A stretch of DNA of 64,000 nucleotides from Capronia americana (taxonomy: Eukaryota; Ascomycota; Eurotiomycetes; Chaetothyriales; Herpotrichiellaceae). Of this stretch, positions 31,005-42,895 are shown one piece after another; the stretch's first letter is position 1; the number at the start of each line of letters is the position of its first letter. The DNA is taken from positions 682,001 to 746,000 of the forward strand of contig JADWQD010000015.1 in assembly GCA_016110215.1 (NCBI GenBank), given 5' to 3'. A model generated the notes under the pieces. That model did not search any database. It was not told the DNA's origin and saw only the letters and a program-made list of their open reading frames with translations. Position numbers and translations under genes: made by a program.

Positions 31005-32694
31005 GGCGCCAGGTCTTCGCTGCAAGTTCACCGTCTGTTTACGACAGGCTCATGGTGGGAAAGAAAGAGATGGCCGCAGATGGTTGAGCCCGACACCGCT
31101 CACGACAGCGGCAGGTTAGCCGAGACACCTCCCACGTGACAGTCACGTGATTGGAATGACGACCGGACGCCTGTACGGCACCGTAGCTCTTCTACATAGA
31201 AATCCTCTCGAATAAGACCAACTTCCTCCATTGACTCACACTCCTCGTGCTCGGCCCGGCTCTACGTAATGTTTCCTTTCACCTGGGCGTCATTTCTGTG
31301 GCAATCAAACAACATGGCAGTTCTAAATGTCTTCCGAGCGTTCCAGGGATCAGTCATGCCTGTCGAACCGGCCACGAGTCCAACCCGTATCTCAGACGCG
31401 CACATTTTCTCCCAGTTTCCCTCGGCTGGTCGACTCTGTCCTTTGGCCAGTGTCGCCTCCCTTTCGTCCCTCTCGTTGATGATAGCCAGAACAGGGTGAC
31501 TCTTAGCAGTCTCAAGCTGCTTCAGGAGTATTCGAACCACATCTTCTGGTCTTCTCCCACCGCCAAGTATATTGGCGTCAGGTTGTCGTGCCTGTTGTTC
31601 CATATCTGCGCCGGCATCGACCCCGCCTCTTACAAGGGACGACGCCCCTGCCCAGAGAAGGGGTTCGACTATTTTCTCTTGACCTTTACCAGCAGCTTTG
31701 TAGAGGGCAGACTGTGATCGGTTGGCAATGACATCCGTCCGAGTTCCGTCTTTGAATAGCATCTCAACACTCAGGATAAAACCATGCACATAACTGAGGG
31801 ACAGCGGCATCCGGCTTAAACAATCCTCCGCCTCAATATCTGCTCTCCAGTCAAGAACAAGACGGAAAATGGTTCGTTTTGGTTGCTCTCATGCAACGTG
31901 TGGTGCTGGCCTAGCACCATATGCCTCCAAGCCTGCGCCATATTCCAGCAAAAATCTCGTAGCTCACTCCTGTCCTCCGCGGATCACACTGATAGTGAGG
32001 CTGATACCAGGCTTTCCCCATGCGTCTCCAGTTAGTCAAAGAACCCTTCGTGTTTGAGTGTGCAAAGAGAGAGCGTCTTGTTTGGAAAAGTGCAGTATGC
32101 CAAAGGTAAAAGCGGCAAACGTAAGCGAAGCCACGGCTCAAAACGCAACCGTTCTTCGCAAGGGGGTTTGCACGGGTTTCGCCTAGCTGTTCGAGTCTCT
32201 TCAACGATGAGAATCCGACTGCGGCCTTGTCGCTGCAACCTGGCGTAAATTCCACGGGTTCCGGAGCATTTTGACACGGAAAGGCTGCGTTTGGGCAAGT
32301 TGTGAGCCTCGTTGATGCTGAGCATCCTTTGCTGGACCCGTTAACAGCCTGTTTCCCGCCAGAGTGCCGTTTCCATTCTGATCGCCAATATGCCGCCTTT
32401 GACATCTTCAAGCAGTTCCGCATTCTTGGCTGGTGTGCATTACCTGCGAAGGTCGATATTTCAATCTTCACCCCTCCCGCGTGTGCATCTGTGTAAACCG
32501 CCGAACACCAATCGCACTCGCGGCTAGTGCGACAGACAACTCGTATATTGTCTCGGCCAAACGGTCTCGTCACTGGGGGGAGCCAGAATGCTCTCGAAAC
32601 TTGCGACTCAGCGCACTGGTCGGTCAGTGTGGAGTACTGAATGGGAACTTGTTGTGTCGCTGTGGCCTACTGGGACACCTCGACTCTTGGAATC
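31005..32694. other. gene-poor interval containing a pseudogene remnant
   Basis: Apart from the ankyrin remnant listed separately, I see no intact gene. The longest frames (minus 31911-32573) have no domain content. The left 200 bp contain the EMC7 promoter. Confidence 0.4.
31520..31765 (-). pseudogene. decayed ankyrin-repeat gene fragment
   Basis: On the minus strand one frame reads SQSALYKAAGKGQEKIVEPLL and, further on, RRPEDVVRILLKQL. Another frame over the same stretch reads NNRHDNLTPIYLAVGE. Put side by side these are consecutive pieces of ankyrin repeats (TPIYLAV.. helix 1, EDVVRILL helix 2) separated by frameshifts, with no start or complete domain. I read this as the remnant of a multi-repeat ankyrin gene of the type that expands and decays in filamentous fungi. 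Limits are approximate. Confidence 0.65.
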
Positions 32695-34492
32695 TCAGCC
32701 TTTCTTAGTCTCGAGCCACTTATCCTCAATCTCCTCGAGCAAAATATCCAGCTTCGAGTTACTCAGACACGTAAAGTCCGTCGTGGTCTCGCTGGTCAAC
32801 CAAGACCAGAGAGCCTTCAAAACTACGTCTCTCGACTCAGGACTGGCGAGCATCATTAGCTCCACAAATTCAAACGCTTCTTCATCGGCAAACACTGCCT
32901 CCGTAGTTGGGTCCAGCCCTTCGGAGTGGGCCACATAGTGGGCAATCATAAGCAGCAGTAGTAGTGAGGGAAGCTTTGCCCCGAAACACTGCAAGATGAA
33001 CCCCCTTGATGAACTCATCTCAGAGGCATCGGCCAAGGTGTCAAGGTACATGTCGCTGGCCTTGGGTTTGTTGCGGAATGCCCAGAGGGCGTTGTTAATG
33101 GCGTAGAGCATGGCTAGGTAGAATCTGTATTCCGCTTCGGTCAGTTTTCCTCGTGGAATTTCGATGTAGTCCTTTAGAGCAGGCCTTCCAAACGCATAGA
33201 CGCGCCTTGTCCTCGAATGGCTAAGTGACGGCTGTGAGCTACCGGCAGCTTGTTTTTGGGTGTTTTCGGAACGGACGCTGATCAGCAGCTGATGGTTCCA
33301 CGCCTGTAAGTCCCGCAACTTCAACCGCATCTGCGGCAGCTTCCTCAGGAGGCCCTGATAGTCGAAGAGATCCGGAAGTCCAATCTCGATTAGTATGTTG
33401 AAAACCATCAGACCAAAAGGGTATTGCATATCCCGGATGGCCTTGGGGCCGCCGCGCAAATCAAGGATCTTCTTCAGGCCACGAGTGTGGTACCTAGCAT
33501 GCTGCTCATTGCCGAGCCGTTTCTCGATGGTCGCTGCCATAGCGACCGAAAGGACAAAAGGGGTAAGCTGCGCAGTTTTTTCGTCGGCCAACTTCGTTTT
33601 CATCAAATTGTAGACATAATTCCGGCGTGACAGGATTGACAGCTGCCTCTCTGTGTCGGTTTGCTGAAAGCTAAGACCCTGACTCTCCATTGCGATGAGG
33701 CACCACATAAGCTGGATTTCATTTGTGGCCATGCCTTCGTATGCGCCACCTTGAACTGTCTTTGATAGCGGACTTGAGGTAGTCCCGAATATTTCGTATG
33801 GCACCCGTTTGAAATCTGCGAAGAGTCAGTGGCATCACCCGAGTGCAAAGGAGGTGGCTACGTACAGTCATGCAGCAGGTGGCTATCAGGAACAGAAAGA
33901 TCAGCTGCTGGCCGAAAGAATGGGTCCAACATGCTCTTGCTGATAGTTTTGAAAAGTTGTACAGGGTGCATCATCCCCTCCGAGTCCGAGGGAGGCATCT
34001 CTGTAGGTCTTGTCCAAGACCTATTTCTCTGTCGCTGGGGCGAAGTAGGACGCTCTATCTCCCTGGAATGTGCCTTGCTCGAGGTGCTTCTCTTATTCTG
34101 GCCATGAGTTTTGGGCCCAGGCATGTGAACTCTGAATCTGATGGCCTTAGGTCCTCGAGCATTTCTTACTTTCTTTGGTTTGCCTAGAACTTCAGTCAGT
34201 GCCGTTGATAAGAGTTGACTGATGCACCGGGCGACGTGGAGAAGGCGCTGATGGGAAACTGACCTCCCGGAGGAGTCGTCTTGCACTGCGCATCACTCTC
34301 AGGCGGCGAGTGCTTGAGATTGTCGAGTTGCGCATCTTGGGAGGAAGCTACAGGTGTGTGATTCGCCGGCTTTGGTCGCGGATATGATATTCGGGCTGCA
34401 TGTGCTCGAGCTTCAGATTTCGCAAGTTCGTAAGCCTTCTTGTTCGCTGGTGATATCGACGTATCGACGAAATGAAACCTTTCGGCCTTCAT
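32695..34492 (-). CDS. fungal transcription factor-like protein without Zn cluster, 555 aa, three exons
   Basis: Exons are 34492-34264, 34183-33866 and 33815-32695. Introns of 80 and 50 bp are both phase 1, with GTCAGT and GTACGT donors and CTAG and GCAG acceptors. The joined frame is open throughout. The N-terminus (FHFVDTSISPANKK then ARAHAAR) and the basic middle (GKPKKVRNARGPKAIRF, MPGPKTHGQNKR) match the family of fungal-specific transcription-factor-domain proteins that carry no Zn2Cys6 cluster. The long C-terminal exon is the helical domain (for example MQYPFGLMVFNILIEIGLPD). Nuclear localisation is suggested by the basic patches. Specific targets are unknown. It sits alone between two decayed ankyrin regions. 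Confidence 0.75.
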
Positions 34493-35018
34493 CGCTATAA
34501 TTTCACGGGGTGCAAGATTGCGATGCGATCAACAAGCCGGTCGCAGCACTGAGTCAATTGAAGTAGGCTCGCAGCCAAGCCTTGGAGGGCCCCAGCCGAG
34601 GATGAGCATGAGCATGAGGCCACGGCCTAAGCACGCTGTAGTAACGCAAGTCAGCCAGGTGGAAAGGTTCAGGCAAGCGAGGTGTGCAGAAACCAGTGTT
34701 GTGTTTGGGTGGACTAGTACCAACTTTGTCCCTCATCTTTGTAACTCTGTTGATTAGCGAATTGCGCCGATACCTATCGTATTTTTATCGCCCGGTGCAA
34801 TTGGCTGCTGGTGTTGGCGGCCCTTGGCAGTGCCTTGTTGCAGGGAGAAGATTGCTTGCCCGGGCCATAGAACGGATTATGGCAGTCAGACCATGAGAGA
34901 GATGGACTCTAGAAGCTTGATTAGTAGTGTAGTCCTGCCATTCCCGGCGTGGGATGTTGCAAGTTAATATCGTTTCGTGCCCGAATTCTCAGATCTCGAG
35001 GGACAAAAGGCAGGAGTA

Positions 35019-35044
35019 ACACCCGATCTACCAAGATCGGGTGT
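35019..35044. repeat. perfect inverted repeat, 11-bp arms, 4-nt loop
   Basis: The left arm ACACCCGATCT (35019-35029) and right arm AGATCGGGTGT (35034-35044) are exact reverse complements around ACCA. It could form a stem-loop in RNA or a palindromic protein site. No gene is close enough to assign a role. Confidence 0.85.
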
Positions 35045-36439
35045 GTAGCTCTGCAAGTGTTTTCAACCCGCCGATAGTGGATGTAGAAAATATCACCAGA
35101 GCGGCCCTATATCATTGGAATCCTGGGTCGTAATATTGATTCAGCCGCCAAGGACAACTTCATCAAACGGCTGACTGCATACTGAACTGGATTTGCAGTC
35201 CCGAAACCTTCCTCTCAAGAGGGAGCTTGTCGGACATTCTTGAATGCGAACAGGTTGCTGCTGCTTCAACTTCGTGCAGGGGTGACTGCCCGTGCACACA
35301 CAAGCTGGAACCGGAAAAGGAAGAAGAAAGCGAGCCGTAAAAGCTAAGTCGCACACGATATTGACTTTCGAGGACGACAATTGGTTGAGACTGCAGCTTT
35401 GCGGAACCGACATCGCTCGGTCCCAAGCAAGACCTGCACCCCCAGTTCGGCTCGACATTTGCGATAGTTCGTCTCCTATCCAAGTGTCTGCGAGCCGTAT
35501 TTCACAAGTACTGGACATCGCTTCGCTTGTCTCTCTGGACGCATCTTCGCCCAACTCTTGGGCTTGTCAGCGTTCGCAGACTGTTTCTCCGTACCTGGAC
35601 CTCATACAAGTAACCAGGCAGTAAGGACAAGGTAATAGTTAGACATCTGACGAATGTCAATGACTTGGGAACAAGGACGCAATGAACAACTCTGAGCCTG
35701 TCATTCCATTTGATGTTGCGGATTGGGTAGTCGAAAATGAGTCCCTTGCGATGCCGCCGTGGCTCGCGACCGAGCAGGGGACCACACGAGACATATCGCC
35801 TTCTCTTGTGCGTAACGATCCTCCTGATGCAGCGACTGCTCACTGGATTATCTGTCCGAGGCTCTGTCCTTCATGACAGCTTCATTTTGACACAAGCATC
35901 CATGGAGCGCAATCGTACTCCACCAGAAAGATGCTGCGATAAATACTCAGAACCTTCAGAGTGCTGCAGAGAAGCACCAGACGGTGCATGCAACCTGTGA
36001 TAGTCTCAGTACGGTATGCTCAACCCAGTGGAAATGTTGACCACCAGTAAGTTCAATTATTTAAAGGGGCTCGGGAGTCAGGGCATCGATCGCTTGCCGA
36101 CTTTTGCCACGTTAACGATGGGCGATTTTCAATGGAACCATAAGGTGCGTTCGACCGCTGCTGAAGCAATTGTGAATTGACGACAGTATTTATCTTATCT
36201 CGAGAAATTGTCTTCCCCGAGCTCGCTATTTCCGCTCCACGGGATTGGAAGAGCTGTCAAGCCTGCCGCAATGCTAACCTGCGTGAGACTGTCAACAGTG
36301 GAGGCCTCAGTTGCGGAAGACAATGCCCTGTTTGTGCGATATGAGTTGAGCACAGGTCGTTGCGATGGAATATGTATGCCGACAGAGAACAAATCTTTGC
36401 TGGGTTTTCTGGTCATGTTCTGGCTGTTGGGTAAAGTTC

Positions 36440-36915
36440 ACCTCATACCTCATCGGAGATCCACCTTCGACCGATGTCCGCTGCGATACTCCTCGAGGCC
36501 TCCTCCGGATTGCGAACGTATACGCTCAGAGAGGTGCTGCCAATAGCTGATGTGGTTTTCGGCGGTGTCCTTTCCACCCTTGGCAGCTGCGTTGAGCGTC
36601 ATCCTCTTGAATTCCACACTGGAGTCCCACGCCAACGTAGGGCCAACAAAGGTGCAAAATTGAGTCAATATAGGTAAGAAGCACTGATGCCGATGGTCAA
36701 AGCCGGGCGACGATGTTCTAAAAGTGTGGTCGAGGGCTCCAAACCTCGAATAGCTTTGACCAGCCATGAGTGTGCCGGTAAAACTATTCGGAGGATTCAG
36801 ATGACTCAGACAGCTGTGTCCACTGGGGCTCTTATTGAGCAGGATATTGACTGCATTCGGCCATCGACAATGGACTGTTGCAATCTCGGAGCAGATCTAC
36901 GTCCGCCCACATATT
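36440..36915 (-). pseudogene. decayed ankyrin-repeat gene fragment
   Basis: Minus-strand frames carry ankyrin-like pieces in different phases: WADVDLLRDCNSPLSMA near 36860-36910, NAVNILLNKSPSGHSC immediately after it in another frame, and KRMTLNAAAKGGKDTAE near 36570-36620. These match the NGxTPLxxAAxxGH and helix-2 positions of ankyrin repeats, interrupted by frameshifts and a stop. The stretch is therefore a broken gene, probably related to the remnant at 31.5-31.8 kb. Limits are approximate. Confidence 0.6.
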
Positions 36916-37903
36916 GATGTTGCTGCAAGGTTGCGCCTTGCCGAAAATCACTTGCAGTTCATCTTATCACAGACCAGAAAGACATCGGTATCTCCGACTC
37001 ACTAGAACGTCGTCATTGTGAATGCTCCAAACGGAACTATTTGCACAACGGGAGGATGGTGTGGCATCATGCACGGGAAAGGAATTGTTGCTATCAAGGC
37101 TGGTGACACCATCATGGTGATGATTGAGGGACTGTTGGGGGGATTAACTTTGCCTGCCAGTGGCCGGCTAACTTGACATCTTATCGCCACGTAGAAACTC
37201 CAACATCTGCATGCTGGGTAACAGTGTGTTGTTAGCTGAAGAGGGGACATGCCCAGCCTCGACTTTCTCGAGACGAGCACGACATTTCGTATGAGCTTGA
37301 TTTAGGTGTCACAGAAGATGAAAAGGTGATTGACTTGCGAGCATGTCAGCGAGGTGCTCGTTAAGATGTGAAATGCCAGCTTCGATCGGTCCAGGGGCCT
37401 GATGAGAGGAGAAGGGTGTCAATTCGTTGCTCCCGGAACGAGTGTGACTGGACAAACACAATGCGAAGTCATATCCTAATCTCGAGTTGATTTGATCGCG
37501 TTTGCTGCGACGCGTCTCTGCTCCAGCATCTGGCCCGCGTCATGATTGCAGCTCTTCATCAGGTTGTGCATTGAGAAAGCTCGAGTAATGCTAGCAGGTG
37601 CTAGGTACTCTAAGCCGAGTCGAAGAAGAGAGATGAAGAAAGCAGCGTGCTTCTACTCTATTGTCGCAATGACGTTTCGCTGACTCCGGGCTTCTCCGAC
37701 ATCGCACTGCCTCAGAGCTTGCAACAGAATTCTTGGGTAAACATCAAAAAACTTATGTATTGCAGCGCGCGCCTTTCGTGATAATCTTCTCCCAACTGCG
37801 AACGATCTCAATACGCCTGGCATAGTCGTACAGTCCACCAGGCCCTTCCACCGGGTCTGACGCGCAGCCATTCTCTGGGGCATCGAAACCCGTTTGTTTC
37901 TCA

Positions 37904-39347
37904 ATGGAGACCATACTTCACCCCTACCACCCAAGGCGTACTCTTCTCCTTCTGGAATACGTCAACACGTCTGGTAGAGAGGACGCCCCGAAGAAGCCGG
38001 CCTCTCCGCCAAATGTTCTTCTCTTCGTTGGCGGGCTCTACGACAACTTTCGGTGGCCACGCTACCTCGATGATCTGGCAGCTTTGTTTCCCCGCGATGT
38101 GCGAGACCAGCAATGGCGCGTGATGCAAGTGCAGCTATCAACTAACGGAAGGAGCTGGGGCTTGTTCGACTTGGATCGCGATGTAAGTAGTAATTGTTGT
38201 TAGCAACGCACGAGGCCTTTACCACCAGTCTCAAGAATGGGCCGGAGTGCTTGATAAGTTTTCTCCTTTTCCACCTCCGTTGATGCCATCCGGGCCCTAG
38301 CCAGGCCGTGACTTCACTGCCAACGCCGACTCTGGGGTTTAGAGCGTGACGGCAGCTCTGTGTTCATTATGGGCTTTTTCACAAGCATGTTCCGGTCTGG
38401 CCATATGCACGGGATACGAGCAGTTCAGAGCAAAGTTGACACCCCTTCCTCGACAGGTCGAAGAGATCGCTATGGCGATATCCTACATCCGCGACACCAT
38501 CACTCAATCTCCGACAACCCCAATCGTCCTAATGGGCCATTCGACGGGCTGTCAAGATTCTTTCCATTACCTGGTCTCCCCGGTGTCCCCATCGTTCCCT
38601 CGCCCCAACATCTCAGGCGCCATCCTCCAGGCCCCCGTCTCTGACCGCGAAGCAATCCTGCAAGAGCTGAAGACCAACCATTCCGCAAGAGCCGATTACG
38701 ACGCCACCCTCGCCATTGTAAAATCCACACCTGTCGAAAAATACAAGACGACAATCCTCCCGATGGACCTGACGAACTCCCTCTTCGGCCCCTGTCCAGT
38801 ATCTATCTCCCGCTTCCTCAGTCTTGTTTCCCCCGATTCCCCCGCCCACCCAAGCATGGACGACTATTTCTCCAGCGATCTGTCGGACGAGCGCTTGATT
38901 GCGACGTTCGGGCGGCTTGACCACGTCTCGCACCTCCTTCCCCCGCGGATAGGAAAATCCCAGCGCAGCATTCTGGTGCTCCAAGGCGCAGAGGACAAGA
39001 GTGTGCCTTCGCACGTAGACAAGCCTGCTTTGCTCAAGCGGTGGAAAGCAGCGATCGAATCGCCTGGCTCTGCCGCGACGCTCTCGCAGCATAGCGCGAT
39101 TATTGAGCACGCCTCCCATGATATTGCAGGTTCATCGATCCCAGCGAGGGAGGCAAGGCTAGTAGAGATGCGGAGAGCAGTCCTGGGGTATCTAGGCGAC
39201 ACCGTGGGCGGCGTGGAGGGTGGTGATGGACAGCCCGCCCATGAATATACGCCCTGGAAGATCTGGGAGCGGGATATGAAAGCTATTGAGAGGGAGCGTG
39301 AATCCACAAAAGCAAAAGAGAAGAACTCGGAAGAGTCAAAGCTATGA
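37904..39347 (+). CDS. DUF1749 alpha/beta hydrolase (SidJ-like), 389 aa, two exons
   Basis: Exons are 37904-38182 and 38457-39347. The intron is 274 bp, long for this window, phase 0, with a GTAAGT donor and CGACAG acceptor. Joining gives SWGLFDLDRDVEEIAMAISY, as expected for the family. The core has an alpha/beta-hydrolase start (NVLLFVGGLYDNFRWP), the nucleophile elbow GHSTGCQD, a late acidic-residue strand (SILVLQGAEDKSVP) and a His near HASHD. DUF1749 proteins include the Aspergillus siderophore hydrolase SidJ and relatives of unknown substrate; no siderophore biosynthesis gene lies in this window. The C-terminus is a charged tail (ERERESTKAKEKNSEE). The upstream ATG context is ordinary. 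Confidence 0.82.
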
Positions 39348-40938
39348 TATGCTCTACAATCTTGAAGAGAGCAAATCATCGACGACGGTCCAACATAGAT
39401 TCGAGCAGGGTCATAGCTTACCGTGGAAATCTGTACGACCTACGGGACTAACAAGACCTTCATCAACTGGCAACCACTCTCCTTCCCATAGCAGTGCGGC
39501 CTTGTGAGGGTCCAGACCACCCAGCAAGGTACACTTTCTAGACTACCGTTGGTGGATCAGAAGACTATCCTTCTCTGATCACCTTAGCTTGGGACGTCCT
39601 TTCGTCACCAATCCCATTCGCGCTCCCCTCCCCTCAGCACAGATTGCACCAACAATTCCATCCAGAAAATCCGCCCTGTTCGACAATCCTAAATGCGGTG
39701 GAAGTTGGTCTCGTTTCTTCGACATAATCCTTCCCTTTGAGCTCGCTTATCGCGGAGCAGAACATCCCACGTGATTGGTAGATGTCTACGCTGTGAGGTC
39801 CATTAAATCTGGCCGGGGCACGCGTTGCCCACATTTAGCCATGGAATCGACCATCGTCCGGAGTCAAGTCGCATAAGGTAGGCTTGATCTCGTTTGCGGC
39901 ATACACATTTCGAAGAACTGGGCAGTGGGTTCGGGAATAAGAGTTCCGTTGAAGGCATGTCTCAAATTCTTCGTCCTCTTCCTCTTCTCTCACAAAGCAT
40001 AGGGGGGTTAGGGTCAGGGTTTCGTAAAGGGTGAAGGTTGGTATCAACGGCGCAGCGTGCCAGTGTGCTGGAGAAAAGAGCAAATCCATAGATATCACTG
40101 ACAATACCATTCCTGTCTTTTCCCTCGTTATGATTCGAAGCTCCCACCTCCTTCGGTACATTTCCCAACATCCACTTCTTCCGTAAGGTTCTCTGTACTG
40201 AGTACGGAGCCGAGCACGAAGTCTCCCAGCCTAGTTATTCAACATCATCTCATCTCGTCTCAGCATTTCACCCGATAAAACTGCATAATGGGGTAAAGAC
40301 TCGTTGAGTAATTGGGCTCCCCTGGCCCGTCAATCCGCAAAAGCAAACTAGCGCACGGGAGTCGTGCGTAATCGCTATCAGAGGATTACTCGATCCACCG
40401 GTCCTCGAGAATGGGAGGGCGTCAGCAGCCAGGATACCTGTTGGACGGTTGGGGCGAGGGCATTTAGTCAAAAAGGTAAAGAAAACGGAAGCAACCTCGA
40501 CAAAGGTGAGGTTTCCTTACACAAACAAGCTATACCAGCGAGTACTAGTGCGAAGGTTTGGTGGTTCACTTTTTTGCAAGGTTTGAAGTGACGTGGTTTC
40601 TGGTGGTGCGGTATCATATTGTAGGATATGAGTAGTTTCGGGTATGGAAGTTGGAAGGTAGGTAGTGTGTACGAAGTACTGTATATCGCCAGGAGTTGAC
40701 AAGCCGAGTTTACCGTGATGGTATAAACATTCCACCGTAAAGTTTTCCGACCCTCTCCTCCCCTTCACCGAGCAGTAAATCTAGGATTGTTACAACTTTT
40801 GCCCTGGGAAAAGAGAGGGTTGTTGCACGTACACTAATGGCTCTGGAACAGTGTGGCTGATTTCTATTCCTCCTGCCCTACCTTACAACATGGATACCGC
40901 CCAATGAGCATGGCCTTTGGACCCCCGACGTAGTCACG
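39348..40938. other. intergenic, no supported gene
   Basis: In this 1.6-kb spacer open frames are short and lack domains. A GTACGGAG element (reverse form of the dispersed CTCCGTA motif) lies near 40202. A single TTAGGG near 40006 is isolated and not telomeric. The right end is the promoter of the COG2 gene. Confidence 0.45.
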
Positions 40939-41831
40939 ATGAGCAACCGCTTCTACGTAACTTCCCACCCCGCTCCCGCCCCGGACCAGACACCTCTAAC
41001 GATGTCGCACAGTTCGGTACCTCCGACTCGGGGTCTGATCTCGAGGACAACGACGACAGCTCCCTCCCGTTTCCAAAACCTCTCGACCGTTCATCATTCC
41101 TTGCCCCAGACTTCGATGCGACAACCTTTCTCTCCAGCTTGTCCAACCGCTTTCAGACCCTCGAAGATCTGCAGACAGAGCTCCGTGAATTGAGCCACGG
41201 TCTCAACAAGGAACTCGTCGACCTGGTCAATGACAACTACCAGGATTTCCTGTCTCTGGGGAGTACGCTTTCTGGGGGCGAGGAAAAGATCGAGGACATC
41301 AGGGTCGGGTTGTTAAGTTTCCAGAGGGATGTCAAAGGGGTAAGGGACTCGGTGGAGCAGAGGAGGCAAGAGATCGCGGAGTTGCTGCGGCAGAAGAAGG
41401 CGCTCAGGCACGAGACTAGCGTTGGACGGGCGTTGCTTGAGGTGGCCGAACGATTGGAGCTATTGGAAGAGAAGCTAAACATCGCGAAACCAAAAATCAC
41501 CGAGTTGACCTCTACGGCCCAGGGCGAAGAGAGTGGCGGACAACAGTGGAGCGAGGAATGGATAGAAGAAACGACGGTCAATGAGAGCGACGACGAATAC
41601 GACGCGGACGACATGACGCTGAAGCTGAAGCGGAGGACGGAAGAGTTCCTCATCTTGAAGCATTTGATGGGCAGGCACAGTCCGCAACACCCCTTTATGT
41701 TGGCACAGGAAGGGCGCATACGGAAGATTCAAGAGATCCTTTTGTCCGATCTTGATACGGCGATTAGGCGCGAGCCCCAGGTCAGGGCCAAACAGCAGAT
41801 GCTGCAGGTTCGTGGTGCAATTGCAGAGTGA
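40939..41831 (+). CDS. COG2: conserved oligomeric Golgi complex subunit 2 (COG2), 278 aa, two exons
   Basis: Exon 1 is only 18 coding bases (40939-40956, MSNRFY). A 56-bp phase-0 intron follows (GTAACT donor, CTAAC branch at 40996-41000, CACAG acceptor) and exon 2 runs 41013-41831. Without this intron the main frame has no ATG start. The protein has the COG2 N-terminal signature: SSLPFPKPLDRSSFLAPDF, FLSSLSNRFQTLEDLQTEL, and LVDLVNDNYQDFLSLGSTLSG split by short linkers, followed by coiled-coil segments (VEQRRQEIAELLRQKK). COG is the eight-subunit tether for retrograde vesicles at the Golgi, and COG2 is in the core lobe A. Length fits other fungi. The stop lies only 56 bp from that of the convergent ribosomal protein gene. 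Confidence 0.88.
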
Positions 41832-41887
41832 TGACAGACAATTTTGATACCCATGCGCCGTTGCTGTGCATAATATACATCTGTTCT

Positions 41888-42895
41888 TCAAACGACAGCC
41901 AACTGCTGAGGCGTAGCATTGCCCGGTGCTGGCTTGTAGAAATCGCCGTTGAGCGAGAAGCCCGGTGAGTTGGTCGAGCTCAGCACCACCTCATACACCT
42001 CCTTAGCGATCTGATCACTCAATGCCGCAGCATCCTTCTTGACCGCAGTAACATACGCCTTGACATTATCCCTCAACATCTCCGGCGTGAAACCCAGCCG
42101 TCCGACGGCCATCCTCACGACGCCCTGTCGTTCTCTGTATGTGCTTCCACCCATCATATTTCTCACAGCGGGGCCAGGGTTTGTGACCACGCTTCCCATC
42201 TTAACATTCGGCATCAACCCGCGAGGACCCAGGATCCTGGGAATACCTTCTTTATTCATCTTCTGCAGACTCTCCGGGACGGCAATGACTCGATCAAAGT
42301 CTATCTTCCCGGTCTTGATACGTTCGAAAACCTCCTCTTCGCCGACCAAGAATGCCCCGGCCGCACGGGCGCCTTTCGCTGCGTTCGAATCCGGTGGACA
42401 GACGACCACGATTTTAATGTCTGTTTTCACGGGGTAGGGGAGACGGACGTTGTTGCGGACTATGGGGCCGTCCTTTTTCGTGCGCAATTTGACATGGATG
42501 TCGTATTTGGGGGTGTCGGGATCCTGGCCGAGTTCAAATGCTTTGATATATCTGGGCAGAGGTTAACTGCTGTCTGAAAGGAGGATTATTGTCGAGTTCT
42601 ACCTCATTGCTTCGCATAATGTAAATTGCTGCATGTCCTTCAGATTATGCTGCTTGTATGCTCGATGCTTCTTCCTTCGTCGCTTGAACTTTTCTCTGGC
42701 TGCTCTATCCTTGTCTGTGAGCTGTCGAGGGCCGCCCGGAGCTGAGAGTACGGGTCCGGAGGAGAAGGAGCGAGTCACTATTGACATGCATGGCGCCGTC
42801 GTCCGTGTCAGAAATGGGACGAGGAAGGAAGACGTTGTGAGCCGACACAAGCTTCTTGTCGCATTTGACAAGCTGCGAGAGACCTCCATGGTCAT
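41888..42895 (-). CDS. MRPL1: mitochondrial large-subunit ribosomal protein L1, 318 aa, two exons
   Basis: Exons are 42895-42603 and 42551-41888, with a 51-bp phase-2 intron (GTAGAA donor, GTTAAC branch, CCCAG acceptor) that splits an Arg codon. The junction reads LCEAMRYIKAFELGQDPD, as in L1 proteins. Exon 1 encodes a Ser/Arg/Thr-rich, acid-free N-terminus typical of a mitochondrial presequence (MTMEVSRSLSNATRSLCRL). The L1 fold follows with IPRILGPRGLMPNVKMG, the family signature. It should bind 23S-type rRNA at the L1 stalk of the mitoribosome. An ATG 35 codons upstream (43000) is in frame but would spoil the presequence. It diverges from the glutamyl-tRNA synthetase gene over 264 bp. Confidence 0.93.

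Larger units (their letters stand above)
34493..37903. other. 3.4-kb gene-poor region with pseudogene remnant and hairpin
   Basis: No intact gene could be supported. Frames are short and overlap on both strands. The region contains a perfect 11-bp inverted repeat (35019-35044) and a decayed ankyrin-repeat stretch (about 36440-36915). GC content looks similar to neighbours, so strong RIP-type AT enrichment is not obvious by eye. Confidence 0.45.

Noticed and set aside
40000..40012. TTAGGG near GTCAGGGTT, telomere-like
   Set aside because: A single unit without tandem copies; not a telomere or clear interstitial telomeric repeat.
40917..40938. Direct start of COG2 at the beginning of the long frame
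   Set aside because: The first codon is TTG and an in-frame stop lies just upstream; the spliced ATG start at 40939 gives a better N-terminus.
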